From assembly GCA_963834755.1 (NCBI GenBank), contig CAWICQ010000009.1, forward strand, positions 248,001-312,000: DNA of 64,000 nt, given 5' to 3'. Source of the stretch: Dokdonella_A sp963834755 (GTDB lineage Bacteria > Pseudomonadota > Gammaproteobacteria > Xanthomonadales > Rhodanobacteraceae). The notes beneath the pieces were generated by a model. It had not been told where the DNA came from. It saw only the letters and a program-made list of their open reading frames with translations, and did not search any database. Every line of letters begins with the position of its first letter. Within the stretch, counting starts at the first letter, position 1. Positions 17,257 to 24,781 of the stretch are shown piece after piece. A program made the position numbers and the translations under genes.

Positions 17257-18421
17257 ACGCGCAAGCTTCCTGACGCCGTTCGATCTGTTCCGCTACGGCG
17301 TGCTGGATGGACCCGACGGTTCGTGCACGTCGACCGGCGGCTGCAAGCACATCATCCTCGGCACGCAGCGCGTGTGGGAATCGACGCAGGGCGGCCGTCC
17401 GTCGAGCTCGTGGACTGCAAAGACCGGCGATCTCTCCAAGAACAACCTGATCCTCGGCGGCGACAACCGCTCGTACATCAACCAGATCCACTACTCGGTC
17501 AGCGATCCGACCGTCGCGGTGGCCGGCACCAACGACGGCAATTTCCAATACATCTACGGCCTCGGAGTCGCTGGCGCCGCGACCAACATCGACGTGACCG
17601 GCGGCAATGTCATATTGCCGAACCGGCCAATGATGGACGTCACGACCGACCCATCGAATCCGTGGATCGCCTACGCCGCCGTCGGCGGCTTCAGCGAGAA
17701 CACGCCATCGACGCCGGGCCATGTGTACATGTCGACCTGCACGACACACTGCACGATCCAGCAATGGAGCGATGTCAGCGGTAACCTGCCCGATATTCCC
17801 GCGAACGCGATCGTCGCCAATCCGAACATTCCGAACCAGGTGTTCGTCGGCACGGACTGGGGCCTCTACTACACCGACAACATCAACGCTCAGCCGCCGG
17901 TGTGGCAGCGCTTCGAAGGCATGCCGCACGTGATGATCTGGAGTCTCTCGATCGACCGCGGTTTCACGACGCTCGCCGCATTCACGCGCTCGCGCGGCGC
18001 CTGGGCGTGGCCGCTGCCGCAACCGGCGAGCGGCACGGCGGACCTCGCCGTGAGCGTCGCTTCGCCTGCCACGGCCGAAGCCGGCCTGCAGTTCAACTAC
18101 ACCATCACGGTGACCAACAATGGTCCGAGCGATGCGACCAACGTGCAGCTCGATAGCACGGCACCGGCTGGCTTCACCAGCAAAGGCAACAGCGGCGATT
18201 GCACGACGGATTTCCCGTGCGTGTTCCCGACGCTCGCGGCCGGTGCCAGTGTCGTCGTGACGACCGGCGATTGCGTGCCGCGCGATTTCACCACCGATCC
18301 GGTCCAGCTCACCGCAACCGTCACGTCCGACACCGCCGATCCGAACACCAGCAACAACGGCGTCACGCCGACCGTACCGCTGATCATCCCGGCATTTGCG
18401 GACGGCTTCGACTGCCCGTAA
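16898..18421 (+). CDS. BNR-repeat protein, C-terminal part with DUF11 and FADGFD tag (frameshifted)
   Basis: Continuation of the gene that begins at 15394. True coding starts around 16967 (STIEIYHGDI); the ATG at 16898 is only an accident of the frame. The part finishes the propeller (GLYYTDNINAQPPVWQRF, MIWSLSIDRGFTTLAAFTRS) and then carries a DUF11-like beta-sandwich (ADLAVSVASPATAEAG, FNYTITVTNNGPSDATNVQL). The extreme C-terminus is AFADGFDCP, the tag motif shared with two other secreted proteins here. No start signal lies at the frame junction, so this half is probably not made unless the frameshift is an error. Confidence 0.8.
   Translation: MASTTPPTRRRGVRRGRRSTIVSSTIEIYHGDITANFATSTNGGATGGFQDNGSASVLFTGDPGPSEWQATNGGDGIVSRIEPVLGQWWYTSIYYAAVYVSTTGAFGNQQNISPPLPGSERASFLTPFDLFRYGVLDGPDGSCTSTGGCKHIILGTQRVWESTQGGRPSSSWTAKTGDLSKNNLILGGDNRSYINQIHYSVSDPTVAVAGTNDGNFQYIYGLGVAGAATNIDVTGGNVILPNRPMMDVTTDPSNPWIAYAAVGGFSENTPSTPGHVYMSTCTTHCTIQQWSDVSGNLPDIPANAIVANPNIPNQVFVGTDWGLYYTDNINAQPPVWQRFEGMPHVMIWSLSIDRGFTTLAAFTRSRGAWAWPLPQPASGTADLAVSVASPATAEAGLQFNYTITVTNNGPSDATNVQLDSTAPAGFTSKGNSGDCTTDFPCVFPTLAAGASVVVTTGDCVPRDFTTDPVQLTATVTSDTADPNTSNNGVTPTVPLIIPAFADGFDCP
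16960..16975 (+). other. Frameshift site in the BNR-repeat protein gene
   Basis: The upstream frame reads LNNSLVDDRDLP, then noise. The downstream frame begins STIEIYHGDITANFATS. Dropping one G (16966) gives a continuous LNNSLSTIEIYHGDI, which fits the repeat rhythm of the propeller. This is either a real frameshift mutation or a sequencing error. Confidence 0.8.
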
Positions 18422-18560
18422 TCGCCCTCGCGCGCGCCTGTGCTGCAACGGTGCAGGCGCGTGCGCTCAGGCGGGAGGCGCGCTTCAGCCTGTCGCGTTA
18501 AACTTGGCATGGGCGGCAATGGCCGCAATGCGCCGTACACACCCGGCAACGGAGGTGCGC

Positions 18561-18989
18561 ATGCTTCAGGTCAAGCATCTGCTCGCGGACAAAGGCCATC
18601 GCGTCTTCGCGATCGGACCCGATGAACCCGTGCTCGCCGCGGTGCGCATGATGGCCGACCACTACATCGGCGCACTTCTCGTGATGAGAGGCGATGAGCT
18701 CATCGGCATCATTTCCGAGCGCGACTACGCGCGCAAGATCATCCTGCAGAATCGCTCGTCGGCCGAAACGCCGGTGCGCGACATCATGAGCTCGCCGGTC
18801 ATCACCGTGCGGCCGGAAGATTCCACCGATGCCTGCATGCGCATCTGCACGGACCGGCGCGTGCGCCATCTGCCGGTCGTCGAAGGCGACAACGTCGTCG
18901 GCGTGCTCTCGATCGGCGATCTGGTCAAAGCCGTGATCAGCGCACAGTCGCAGGAGATCGAACAGCTGCAGCGGTATATCGCAGGCTGA
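18561..18989 (+). CDS. CBS-domain pair protein
   Basis: Cytoplasmic protein of 142 residues made almost only of two CBS motifs (about 8-62 and 75-128). CBS pairs usually bind adenine nucleotides and act as energy-sensing regulators. Typical strings are GALLVMRGDELIGIISERDY, TPVRDIMSSPVITVRPEDS and HLPVVEGDNVVGVLSIGDLV. GGAGG precedes the ATG at 18561. It stands alone, converging on maiA, with a perfect palindrome between the two stops. Its partner is unknown. Confidence 0.9.
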   Translation: MLQVKHLLADKGHRVFAIGPDEPVLAAVRMMADHYIGALLVMRGDELIGIISERDYARKIILQNRSSAETPVRDIMSSPVITVRPEDSTDACMRICTDRRVRHLPVVEGDNVVGVLSIGDLVKAVISAQSQEIEQLQRYIAG

Positions 18990-18998
18990 GCGCACGTC

Positions 18999-19024
18999 CC
19001 CCTCTCCCGCGCGCGGGAGAGGGG
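18999..19024. repeat. REP-like palindrome between convergent genes
   Basis: A perfect 26-bp palindrome built on CTCTCCCGC/GCGGGAGAG lies between the CBS gene and maiA, which converge here. It belongs to the CTCTCCCGC-family repeat found at least six more times in the window. It could also act as a bidirectional terminator, although there is no T tract. Confidence 0.75.
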
Positions 19025-19030
19025 TGAAAG

Positions 19031-19693
19031 CTAGCCTTCGGCGTCCGGCTGATTCTCCGGCCGCGCCGCGTCGAACGCGCTGAGTTCGAGGCACGTCGCG
19101 ACGATCGCGTCGATGGTCGGGAATTCCGTCATGTCGACGCCGAAACGCCGCGCGTTGTAGACCTGCGGCACCAGGCAGATGTCGGCCAGCGTCGGCGTAT
19201 CGCCTTCGCAGAACTGGCCCGTCGATGGATGCCCGGCAATGAGCTCTTCGAAGCTCTGGAAACCTTCGCCGATCCAGTGGCGGATCCAGCGATGGCGTGC
19301 GGTCTCATCGGCGCCGAATTCCTGTTCGAGGAAGCGCATGACGCGTGTGTTGTTGAGCGGATGGATATCGCAGGCGACCACCAGCGCGAGCGCACGCACG
19401 CGCGCACGGTCGCGCGCGGTGGTCGGCAGCAGTTTCATCTCGCCGTCATAGGTTTCGTCGATGTATTCGATGATCGCGACGGACTGCCGAATCACGCGGC
19501 GCCCGTCGACGAGCACGGGCACGAGTTTCTGCGGATTCACGGCGCGATACTCCGCGCGGTGCTGCTCGCCGCCGTCGCGCACGAGATGCACGGGAACCTG
19601 CTCGTAGTTGAGGCCCTTCAGGTTCAGCGCGATGCGCACGCGGTACGCGGCGCTCGATCGCCAGTAGCTATACAGCTTGAGCCCGCTGACCAT
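19031..19693 (-). CDS. maiA: Maleylacetoacetate isomerase (zeta-class GST)
   Basis: Glutathione-dependent isomerase of 220 residues that converts maleylacetoacetate to fumarylacetoacetate in tyrosine breakdown. The zeta-class signature SYWRSSAAYRVRIALNLKG is at residues 9-27 (catalytic SSxxxR). NPQKLVPVL and RQSVAIIEYIDETY form the glutathione-binding half, and HPLNNTRVMRFL marks the helical domain. Last gene of the hpd-hmgA-methyltransferase-fahA-maiA operon, 61 bp after fahA. Confidence 0.95.
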   Translation of the reverse strand: MVSGLKLYSYWRSSAAYRVRIALNLKGLNYEQVPVHLVRDGGEQHRAEYRAVNPQKLVPVLVDGRRVIRQSVAIIEYIDETYDGEMKLLPTTARDRARVRALALVVACDIHPLNNTRVMRFLEQEFGADETARHRWIRHWIGEGFQSFEELIAGHPSTGQFCEGDTPTLADICLVPQVYNARRFGVDMTEFPTIDAIVATCLELSAFDAARPENQPDAEG

Positions 19694-19754
19694 GCTGCCT
19701 CCCGCTGTGGAAACCGCTCCCCATGCCGATCATTCGACACGACGGAGGCGGTCG

Positions 19755-20747
19755 TCAACGGCGCGGATCGTAGCGCGTCACGGTCTGTTCGATGGCGCCG
19801 AACAGGCTCGCGCCCGCGGCGTCGATGATTTCGATGCGGACGCGGTCGCCGAACTTGAGGAATGGCGTCGACGCCTTGCCGTCGCGCAGCGTCTCGACCG
19901 TGCGCTGTTCGGCGAGACACGAGGCGCCTTTCGCGGTGTCCTCGTTGGCGATCGTGCCGGAGCCGACGATCGTGCCGGCGACCAGCGGCCGCGTCTTCGC
20001 TGCATGTGCGACCAGCTCGGCGAAACTGAATTGCATGTCGACGCCGGCGTCGGCTTCGCCGAACCAGGCGCCGTTGATCCAGGTGCGCATCGGCAGGTGA
20101 AGTTTCTCGCCGCGCCAGGCACTGCCCAGTTCATCGGGCGTCACCAGCACCGGCGACAACGCGGAACGCGGCTTGGATTGCAGGAAACCGAAACCTTTCG
20201 CGAGCTCGGCCGGAATCAGATTGCGCAGCGAGACATCGTTGACGAGCCCGACGAGCTGGATATGGCGCGCAGCGGCGGCAGCGTCCACGCCCATCGGCAC
20301 ATCGTCGGTGACGACGACGACTTCCGCTTCGAGATCGATGCCCCAGTCTTCGCTGGCGGCGAGGATCGGATCGCGCGGTCCATAGAAACTCGAACTGGTC
20401 GCCTGATACATCAAGGGATCGGAGTAGAAGCTCTCCGGCACTTCGGCGCCGCGCGCACGCCGCACGCGCACGACGTGCGGAAGATACGCGCTGCCGTCGA
20501 CGAATTCATATGCGCGCGGAAGCGGGGCGGCGAGCGCAGAGAAATCGATCGCGAACGTACCTTCGGCGCGGCCTGCGCTGAGCAATTCGGACAATGCGTT
20601 CAGCCGCGGCGCGGCATTCGACCAATCGTCGAGCGCCGCTTGCAGCGTCGACGCAATGCCGGTTGCGCGAACCGCGCGCGAAAAATCGCGGCCGACGACG
20701 ATCAGCGTGCCGTCCCGGCCGCCTTCCTTGAGTGATCCGAGTTTCAT
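19755..20747 (-). CDS. fahA: Fumarylacetoacetate hydrolase family protein
   Basis: Enzyme of 330 residues for the last tyrosine step, splitting fumarylacetoacetate into fumarate and acetoacetate. The FAH-fold metal site is visible as DLEAEVVVVTDDVPMG (acidic ligands), followed by GLVNDVSLR and a C-terminal core with GTIVGSGTIANED and KFGDRVRIEI. The start MKLGSLKEGG is set by a 4-base overlap with the methyltransferase stop. A close family alternative is another FAH-fold hydrolase, but its place between hmgA and maiA makes this assignment strong. Confidence 0.9.
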   Translation of the reverse strand: MKLGSLKEGGRDGTLIVVGRDFSRAVRATGIASTLQAALDDWSNAAPRLNALSELLSAGRAEGTFAIDFSALAAPLPRAYEFVDGSAYLPHVVRVRRARGAEVPESFYSDPLMYQATSSSFYGPRDPILAASEDWGIDLEAEVVVVTDDVPMGVDAAAAARHIQLVGLVNDVSLRNLIPAELAKGFGFLQSKPRSALSPVLVTPDELGSAWRGEKLHLPMRTWINGAWFGEADAGVDMQFSFAELVAHAAKTRPLVAGTIVGSGTIANEDTAKGASCLAEQRTVETLRDGKASTPFLKFGDRVRIEIIDAAGASLFGAIEQTVTRYDPRR

Positions 20748-21487
20748 GTCGTGGTCCGGTTGCGTGAATCGTCGGGCTTCCTCAGCACGGCGACGAGATT
20801 GGGATCGAGCGGAAGCTTGCGCACACCGTAGAGCCGCGCGATCGTTCGTTCGATCCGGCGCCGACGACGCGCCAGCCACCATTGGCGCAGCGAGCCGAGC
20901 GCGCCGGCTTTCGTCGGCACGCGACAGGCATTGGCGATGCGCACGATATCGAAGCCGGTCACCGGCGCAAGATATTCGATCTTGTACGTCGACAGCGTGC
21001 TCTTGTGACTGAAATCGCCGTGCTGGAATACGCGGCCGAACGGACTTTGTCCGTTCGGAAAACGGCTGACGAAGAGACCGCCGTTCACGAGCAGGTTACG
21101 GATGTGCCGGAAATTCTCGATCAGCTCCGCCGCATCCCAATGTTCGATGACGTCGAAGGCGACGACGATGTCGTAGCGCGCGGCCTGCGCGGCGAGCTCG
21201 GCCAGTGTCGCATCGAACGCGGTGAAACCGGCGCGTCGCGCGGCTTCGCGCATCTCGGCGTTGAGCTCGATGCCGGCAACGTCGGCGCCCTGGCTTTTCG
21301 CCCAGGCAATGAAGCCGCCGTTGCCGAATCCGATTTCGAGCACGCGCATGCCGCGCAGCGGAACGCCGTCGAATTCGGCGGCGAAATAGCGCGCATCTTT
21401 TTCGCCGGTCGTGAAGGCGCCGTCCCAGTGCTTCCATTCCGCGTAATTCGCATACGGATCGACGGCAGCGTGCGCGGGTTCGCTCAC
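20744..21487 (-). CDS. Class I SAM-dependent methyltransferase inside the tyrosine operon
   Basis: Cytoplasmic protein of 247 residues with a Rossmann SAM site: VLEIGFGNGGFIAWA (motif I), VAGIELNAEM (acidic end of strand 2) and YDIVVAFDVIEHW (motif II/post II). The C-terminal region is basic (WWLARRRRRIERTIARLYG). Its target is not evident; it looks like the methyltransferase type 11/12 group used on small molecules or sugars. It lies 15 bp after hmgA and overlaps fahA by 4 bases, so it is translated with the homogentisate enzymes, which have no known methylation step. Confidence 0.88.
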   Translation of the reverse strand: MSEPAHAAVDPYANYAEWKHWDGAFTTGEKDARYFAAEFDGVPLRGMRVLEIGFGNGGFIAWAKSQGADVAGIELNAEMREAARRAGFTAFDATLAELAAQAARYDIVVAFDVIEHWDAAELIENFRHIRNLLVNGGLFVSRFPNGQSPFGRVFQHGDFSHKSTLSTYKIEYLAPVTGFDIVRIANACRVPTKAGALGSLRQWWLARRRRRIERTIARLYGVRKLPLDPNLVAVLRKPDDSRNRTTT

Positions 21488-21502
21488 CTCGCGAATCGTC
21501 CT

Positions 21503-22843
21503 TCAGGACTTTTGTGGTGCACGGAAATGCTTGCGCAGGTCGCGCCAGCAATCCTGATAGTCGCGCTGGCGGTGCGTCGACTCGAGTGCCTGCGTGCTCG
21601 GATGGATCACCGCTCGCGTCTCGAACATGAAAGCCATGGTGTCGACGATATGATCGGGCTTGGCGACGTCCGCAGCGCTGGCCTTTTCGAAACTCGCCGC
21701 GTCCGGTCCGTGTCCGCTCATGCAGTTGTGCAGCGATGCGCCGCCCGGCACGAAGCCGCCGGCTTTCGCGTCGTACGCGCCGTGAATCAGGCCCATGAAC
21801 TCGCTTGCGATGTTGCGATGGAACCATGGCGGCCGGAACGTGTGCTCGGCGACGAGCCAGCGCGGCGGAAAGATCGCGAAATCGAGGTTCGCGACGCCCG
21901 GCGTGTCGGACGAGGACGTGAGCACAGTGAAGATCGACGGATCCGGATGGTCGTAGCTGATCGAGCCGATCGCATTGAAGCGGCGCAGATCGTATTTGTA
22001 CGGCGCGTGATTGCCGTGCCAGCCGACGACATCGAGCGGCGAATGGTCGATCGGCGCCGACCATAGCGCACCCTGAAACTTTGAGATCAGCTCGAACTCG
22101 CCATCGAGGTCTTCGTAGGCCGCGACCGGCGTCTGGAAATCGCGCGCGTTCGCGAGGCTGTTTGATCCGATCGGACCGAGTTCCGGAAGGCGCAGCGCCG
22201 CGCCGAAATTCTCGGCGACGTAGCCGCGCGATGCACCGTCCGGCAGATCGACGCGAAAGCGGAGGCCACGCGGGATCACGGCGATTTCCTGCGGCTCTAC
22301 TTCGATGATGCCGAGCTCGGTCGCGATCGAAAGCCGGCCCTGTTGCGGCACGATCAGGAGCTCGGCGTCGGCGTCGTAAAAAAAACGGCCGCGCATCGAA
22401 CGGTTGGCGGCGTAGACATGAATGCCGCAACCCGTCTGTGTCGCCGCGCTGCCATTGCCGGCCATCGTGTACAGGCCGTCGATGAAATCGGTCGGCTGCG
22501 TCGGCAGCGGCAGCGGATCCCAGCGCAGCTGATTGGGCGATGTCGCCGTTTGGTCGAAACGATTGTGGAAGCGCTCGCTTTTGCGCGGCTCAAAGGCGCC
22601 ATGCAGCGCAGCAGGACGGATGCGATAGAGCCAGCTGCGCCGATTCAAGTGGCGCGGTGCGGTGAACGCGGTGCCTGAAATCTGCTCGGCGTAAAGTCCG
22701 TGCGCGACTTTCTGCGGCGAATTCTGTCCGACCGGGAGCGTTCCGGCGACCGCTTCGGTCGCGAATTCGTTGCCGAAACCGGATTGATACGCGTCCGCTG
22801 CGTTCGCCTTTGCGTCGAGGCCGTCACGACTCACGCGATTCAT
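21503..22843 (-). CDS. hmgA: Homogentisate 1,2-dioxygenase
   Basis: Fe(II) dioxygenase of 446 residues that opens the homogentisate ring to maleylacetoacetate. The iron ligands of the family are visible: His and Glu in FHRNIASEFMGLIHG and His in NCMSGHGPD. The N-terminal SGFGNEFATEAVAGTLPVGQ and LWSAPIDHSPLDVVGWHGN are also diagnostic. Full length. It follows hpd by 124 bp that contain a palindromic repeat, which may shape mRNA stability inside the operon. Confidence 0.97.
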   Translation of the reverse strand: MNRVSRDGLDAKANAADAYQSGFGNEFATEAVAGTLPVGQNSPQKVAHGLYAEQISGTAFTAPRHLNRRSWLYRIRPAALHGAFEPRKSERFHNRFDQTATSPNQLRWDPLPLPTQPTDFIDGLYTMAGNGSAATQTGCGIHVYAANRSMRGRFFYDADAELLIVPQQGRLSIATELGIIEVEPQEIAVIPRGLRFRVDLPDGASRGYVAENFGAALRLPELGPIGSNSLANARDFQTPVAAYEDLDGEFELISKFQGALWSAPIDHSPLDVVGWHGNHAPYKYDLRRFNAIGSISYDHPDPSIFTVLTSSSDTPGVANLDFAIFPPRWLVAEHTFRPPWFHRNIASEFMGLIHGAYDAKAGGFVPGGASLHNCMSGHGPDAASFEKASAADVAKPDHIVDTMAFMFETRAVIHPSTQALESTHRQRDYQDCWRDLRKHFRAPQKS

Positions 22844-22871
22844 CGTCAGGTCTCCCGCCTTTGGCTTTATA

Positions 22872-22958
22872 GGGTGGGCCTCGGTTCACTGCTTTTCCGT
22901 ACGTTCGGCGGGCTGAAGCCCATCCTATTTTTTGCGTCGGTGGGTTGAAGCCCACCCC
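22872..22958. repeat. Palindromic repeat cluster between hpd and hmgA
   Basis: Two related palindromes share the core GGGCTTCA(A/G)CCC: GGGCTGAAGCCC at 22911-22922 and GGTGGGTTGAAGCCCACC at 22939-22956. A partial GGGTGGGCC lies at 22872. This is a different repeat family from the CTCTCCCGC elements, and it sits between two genes of one operon. Confidence 0.65.
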
Positions 22959-22967
22959 ATTCGCATC

Positions 22968-24056
22968 TCAGAGCACGCCGCGGCGCATCTGGTCGCGCTC
23001 GATCGATTCGAACAGAGCCTGGAAATTGCCCTCGCCGAATCCCTCGTTGCCTTTGCGCTGGATGATCTCGAAGAAGATCGGACCGACGCAATTTTGCGTG
23101 AAGATCTGCAGCAGCTTTCGCTGCTTGGTTTCCTTGTCCGCGTCGATCAGGATCTTGTTCTTCTTGAGCCGCGGCACGTCTTCGCCGTGGTTCGGCACGC
23201 GCACGTCGATGACTTCGTAATAGGTTTCCGGCGTGTCGAGAAATTCGACGCCGGCCTTGCGCATCGCCTCGACGGTTTCGTAGATCGTGTCGGTGAAGCA
23301 TGCGATGTGCTGGATGCCCTCGCCATGGTACTGGTCGAGGTATTCGTTGATCTGCGATTTCGGATCCGACGATTCGTTGAGCGGAATGCGCACCAGGCCG
23401 TCCGGCGCGGTCATCGCTTTGGAGACGAGCCCGGTCTTGGCGCCCTTGATGTCGAAATAGCGGATCTCGCGGAAGTTGAACAGGCGCTCGTAGTAATCCG
23501 CCCACTTCTCCATGTTGCCGAAGAAGACGTTGTGCGTCAGGTGATCGATGAAGGTCAGGCCAAACCCTTTCGGATGACGATCGACACCGGGCAGATAGTC
23601 GAACTCGCCCGCGTAGATTTCGCCCTTGTCGCCGTAATGATCGATGAGGTACAGCATGCAGCCGCCGATGCCGGTGATCACCGGCGTGTCGACCGCCTTG
23701 GTGTTTTCCTTGGCGCCAATCGGCTCCGCACCGTTCGCCAGCGCCTGCTGGCGCACCCACGCCGCGGGCTTCTTGAAGCGGATCGCGAACCCGCTCGCGC
23801 ATGGTCCGTGCCGGGCGGCGAAATCGGCGGCGAACGAAGCCGGTTCCTCGTTGATCAGGAAATTGCATTCGCCCTGGCGATACAACGTGATGTTTTTCGT
23901 GCGATGCCGCGCGATCGCCGAGAACCCCAGGCGCTGGAACAACGCGTGGAGCTCGCGCGCATCGGGCGCGGCGAACTCGACGAACTCGAAGCCGTCGACG
24001 CCCATCGGGTTCTCGAATGTGGTGACCTCGATGCCGAGATTGGGTTGGGCGTTCAT
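22968..24056 (-). CDS. hpd: 4-hydroxyphenylpyruvate dioxygenase
   Basis: Fe(II) VOC-fold dioxygenase of 362 residues turning 4-hydroxyphenylpyruvate into homogentisate, first committed step of the operon. Iron ligands are seen in FIDHLTHNVF, GIQHIACFTD and GPIFFEIIQRKGNEGFG. The start MNAQPNLGIEVTTFENPMG is chosen because GAGGAG lies 7 bases upstream; the open frame extends 40 codons further. It is divergent from a MarR-type regulator, with a likely operator between them. Confidence 0.97.
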   Translation of the reverse strand: MNAQPNLGIEVTTFENPMGVDGFEFVEFAAPDARELHALFQRLGFSAIARHRTKNITLYRQGECNFLINEEPASFAADFAARHGPCASGFAIRFKKPAAWVRQQALANGAEPIGAKENTKAVDTPVITGIGGCMLYLIDHYGDKGEIYAGEFDYLPGVDRHPKGFGLTFIDHLTHNVFFGNMEKWADYYERLFNFREIRYFDIKGAKTGLVSKAMTAPDGLVRIPLNESSDPKSQINEYLDQYHGEGIQHIACFTDTIYETVEAMRKAGVEFLDTPETYYEVIDVRVPNHGEDVPRLKKNKILIDADKETKQRKLLQIFTQNCVGPIFFEIIQRKGNEGFGEGNFQALFESIERDQMRRGVL

Positions 24057-24153
24057 GACGTTCTCCTCGGAACTCGTTCTTGCCGATGCGACGGAAACTG
24101 AACGGCTGCGTTCGCCTTCCGAATGATGGACGATCGCGGCCAACTCCTTTACA

Positions 24154-24167
24154 GTTTCAACTGAAAC
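24154..24167. promoter_or_regulatory. Inverted repeat between hpd and marR-type gene, likely operator
   Basis: GTTTCA (24154-24159), AC, TGAAAC (24162-24167) is a perfect 6-bp inverted repeat with a 2-bp spacer. It lies between the two divergent starts, and its size and symmetry suit a MarR dimer. The regulator and the tyrosine operon are thus likely under shared control by this site. Confidence 0.6.
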
Positions 24168-24189
24168 CATTTGCAAGGCAAGTCCGTCG

Positions 24190-24633
24190 GTGGTCGACCG
24201 CGCCCCTCTCGAGCTCGAGCGCTTTCTGCCCTATCGCCTGTCGATCCTGTCGAACCGGCTGAGCCAGGCGATCGCTCGCGAATACCAGCAGCGCTTCAAT
24301 CTTTCGATGACCGAATGGCGCGTCATGGCTGTGCTCGCCCGCTTCAACGGCGACGGGCTCTCGGCTCGCGAGGTCGCCGAGCGCACGGCGATGGACAAGG
24401 TCGCAGTCAGCCGCGCGCTCGCGCGACTCACCTCGGCGGGACGCGTCAGCCGCTCGACGCACAATGGCGACAAACGGCGTTCGGTGCTGCGCCTGACGGC
24501 GAAAGGCTGGAAGATTCACGACACCGTCGCACCGCGTGCGCGCGCCCATGAGCGCGAAGTGCTCGGTCACCTGACGACCGATGAGCGGCGCGTGCTGACG
24601 CAGATTCTGGACAAGCTCGCGCCGGTGGAATAA
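24190..24633 (+). CDS. MarR-family regulator, likely of tyrosine catabolism
   Basis: Winged-helix regulator of 147 residues. The helix-turn-helix and wing are seen in LSAREVAERTAMDKVAVSRAL and THNGDKRRSVLRLTAKG. It starts with GTG at 24190; the site before it is weak (AAGG). It is divergent from hpd and next to the GTTTCA/TGAAAC inverted repeat, so it probably represses the operon and its own gene, with an aromatic pathway intermediate as inducer (inference from position). Confidence 0.9.
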   Translation: MVDRAPLELERFLPYRLSILSNRLSQAIAREYQQRFNLSMTEWRVMAVLARFNGDGLSAREVAERTAMDKVAVSRALARLTSAGRVSRSTHNGDKRRSVLRLTAKGWKIHDTVAPRARAHEREVLGHLTTDERRVLTQILDKLAPVE

Positions 24634-24671
24634 CCGCTGGAATAGCGAGCCCTCCCGCTCGCCAAGCTGTC

Positions 24672-24777
24672 CCCCTCTCCCGCTCGCGGGAGAGAGTTCT
24701 GGTGAGGGAAGTTCTAGCTAGACCTTTCCCTCATCCGGCCCTGTGGGCCTCCTTCTCCCGCAAAGCGGGAGAAGGGA
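24672..24777. repeat. REP-like element pair (CTCTCCCGC family)
   Basis: Two inverted palindromes, CCCTCTCCCGCTCGCGGGAG and CTTCTCCCGCAAAGCGGGAG, face each other about 60 bp apart with GGTGAGGGA and TCCCTCATCC outer parts. The unit therefore resembles a bacterial interspersed mosaic element. It fills the gap between the regulator and the peptide transporter. Confidence 0.75.
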
Positions 24778-24781
24778 AATC

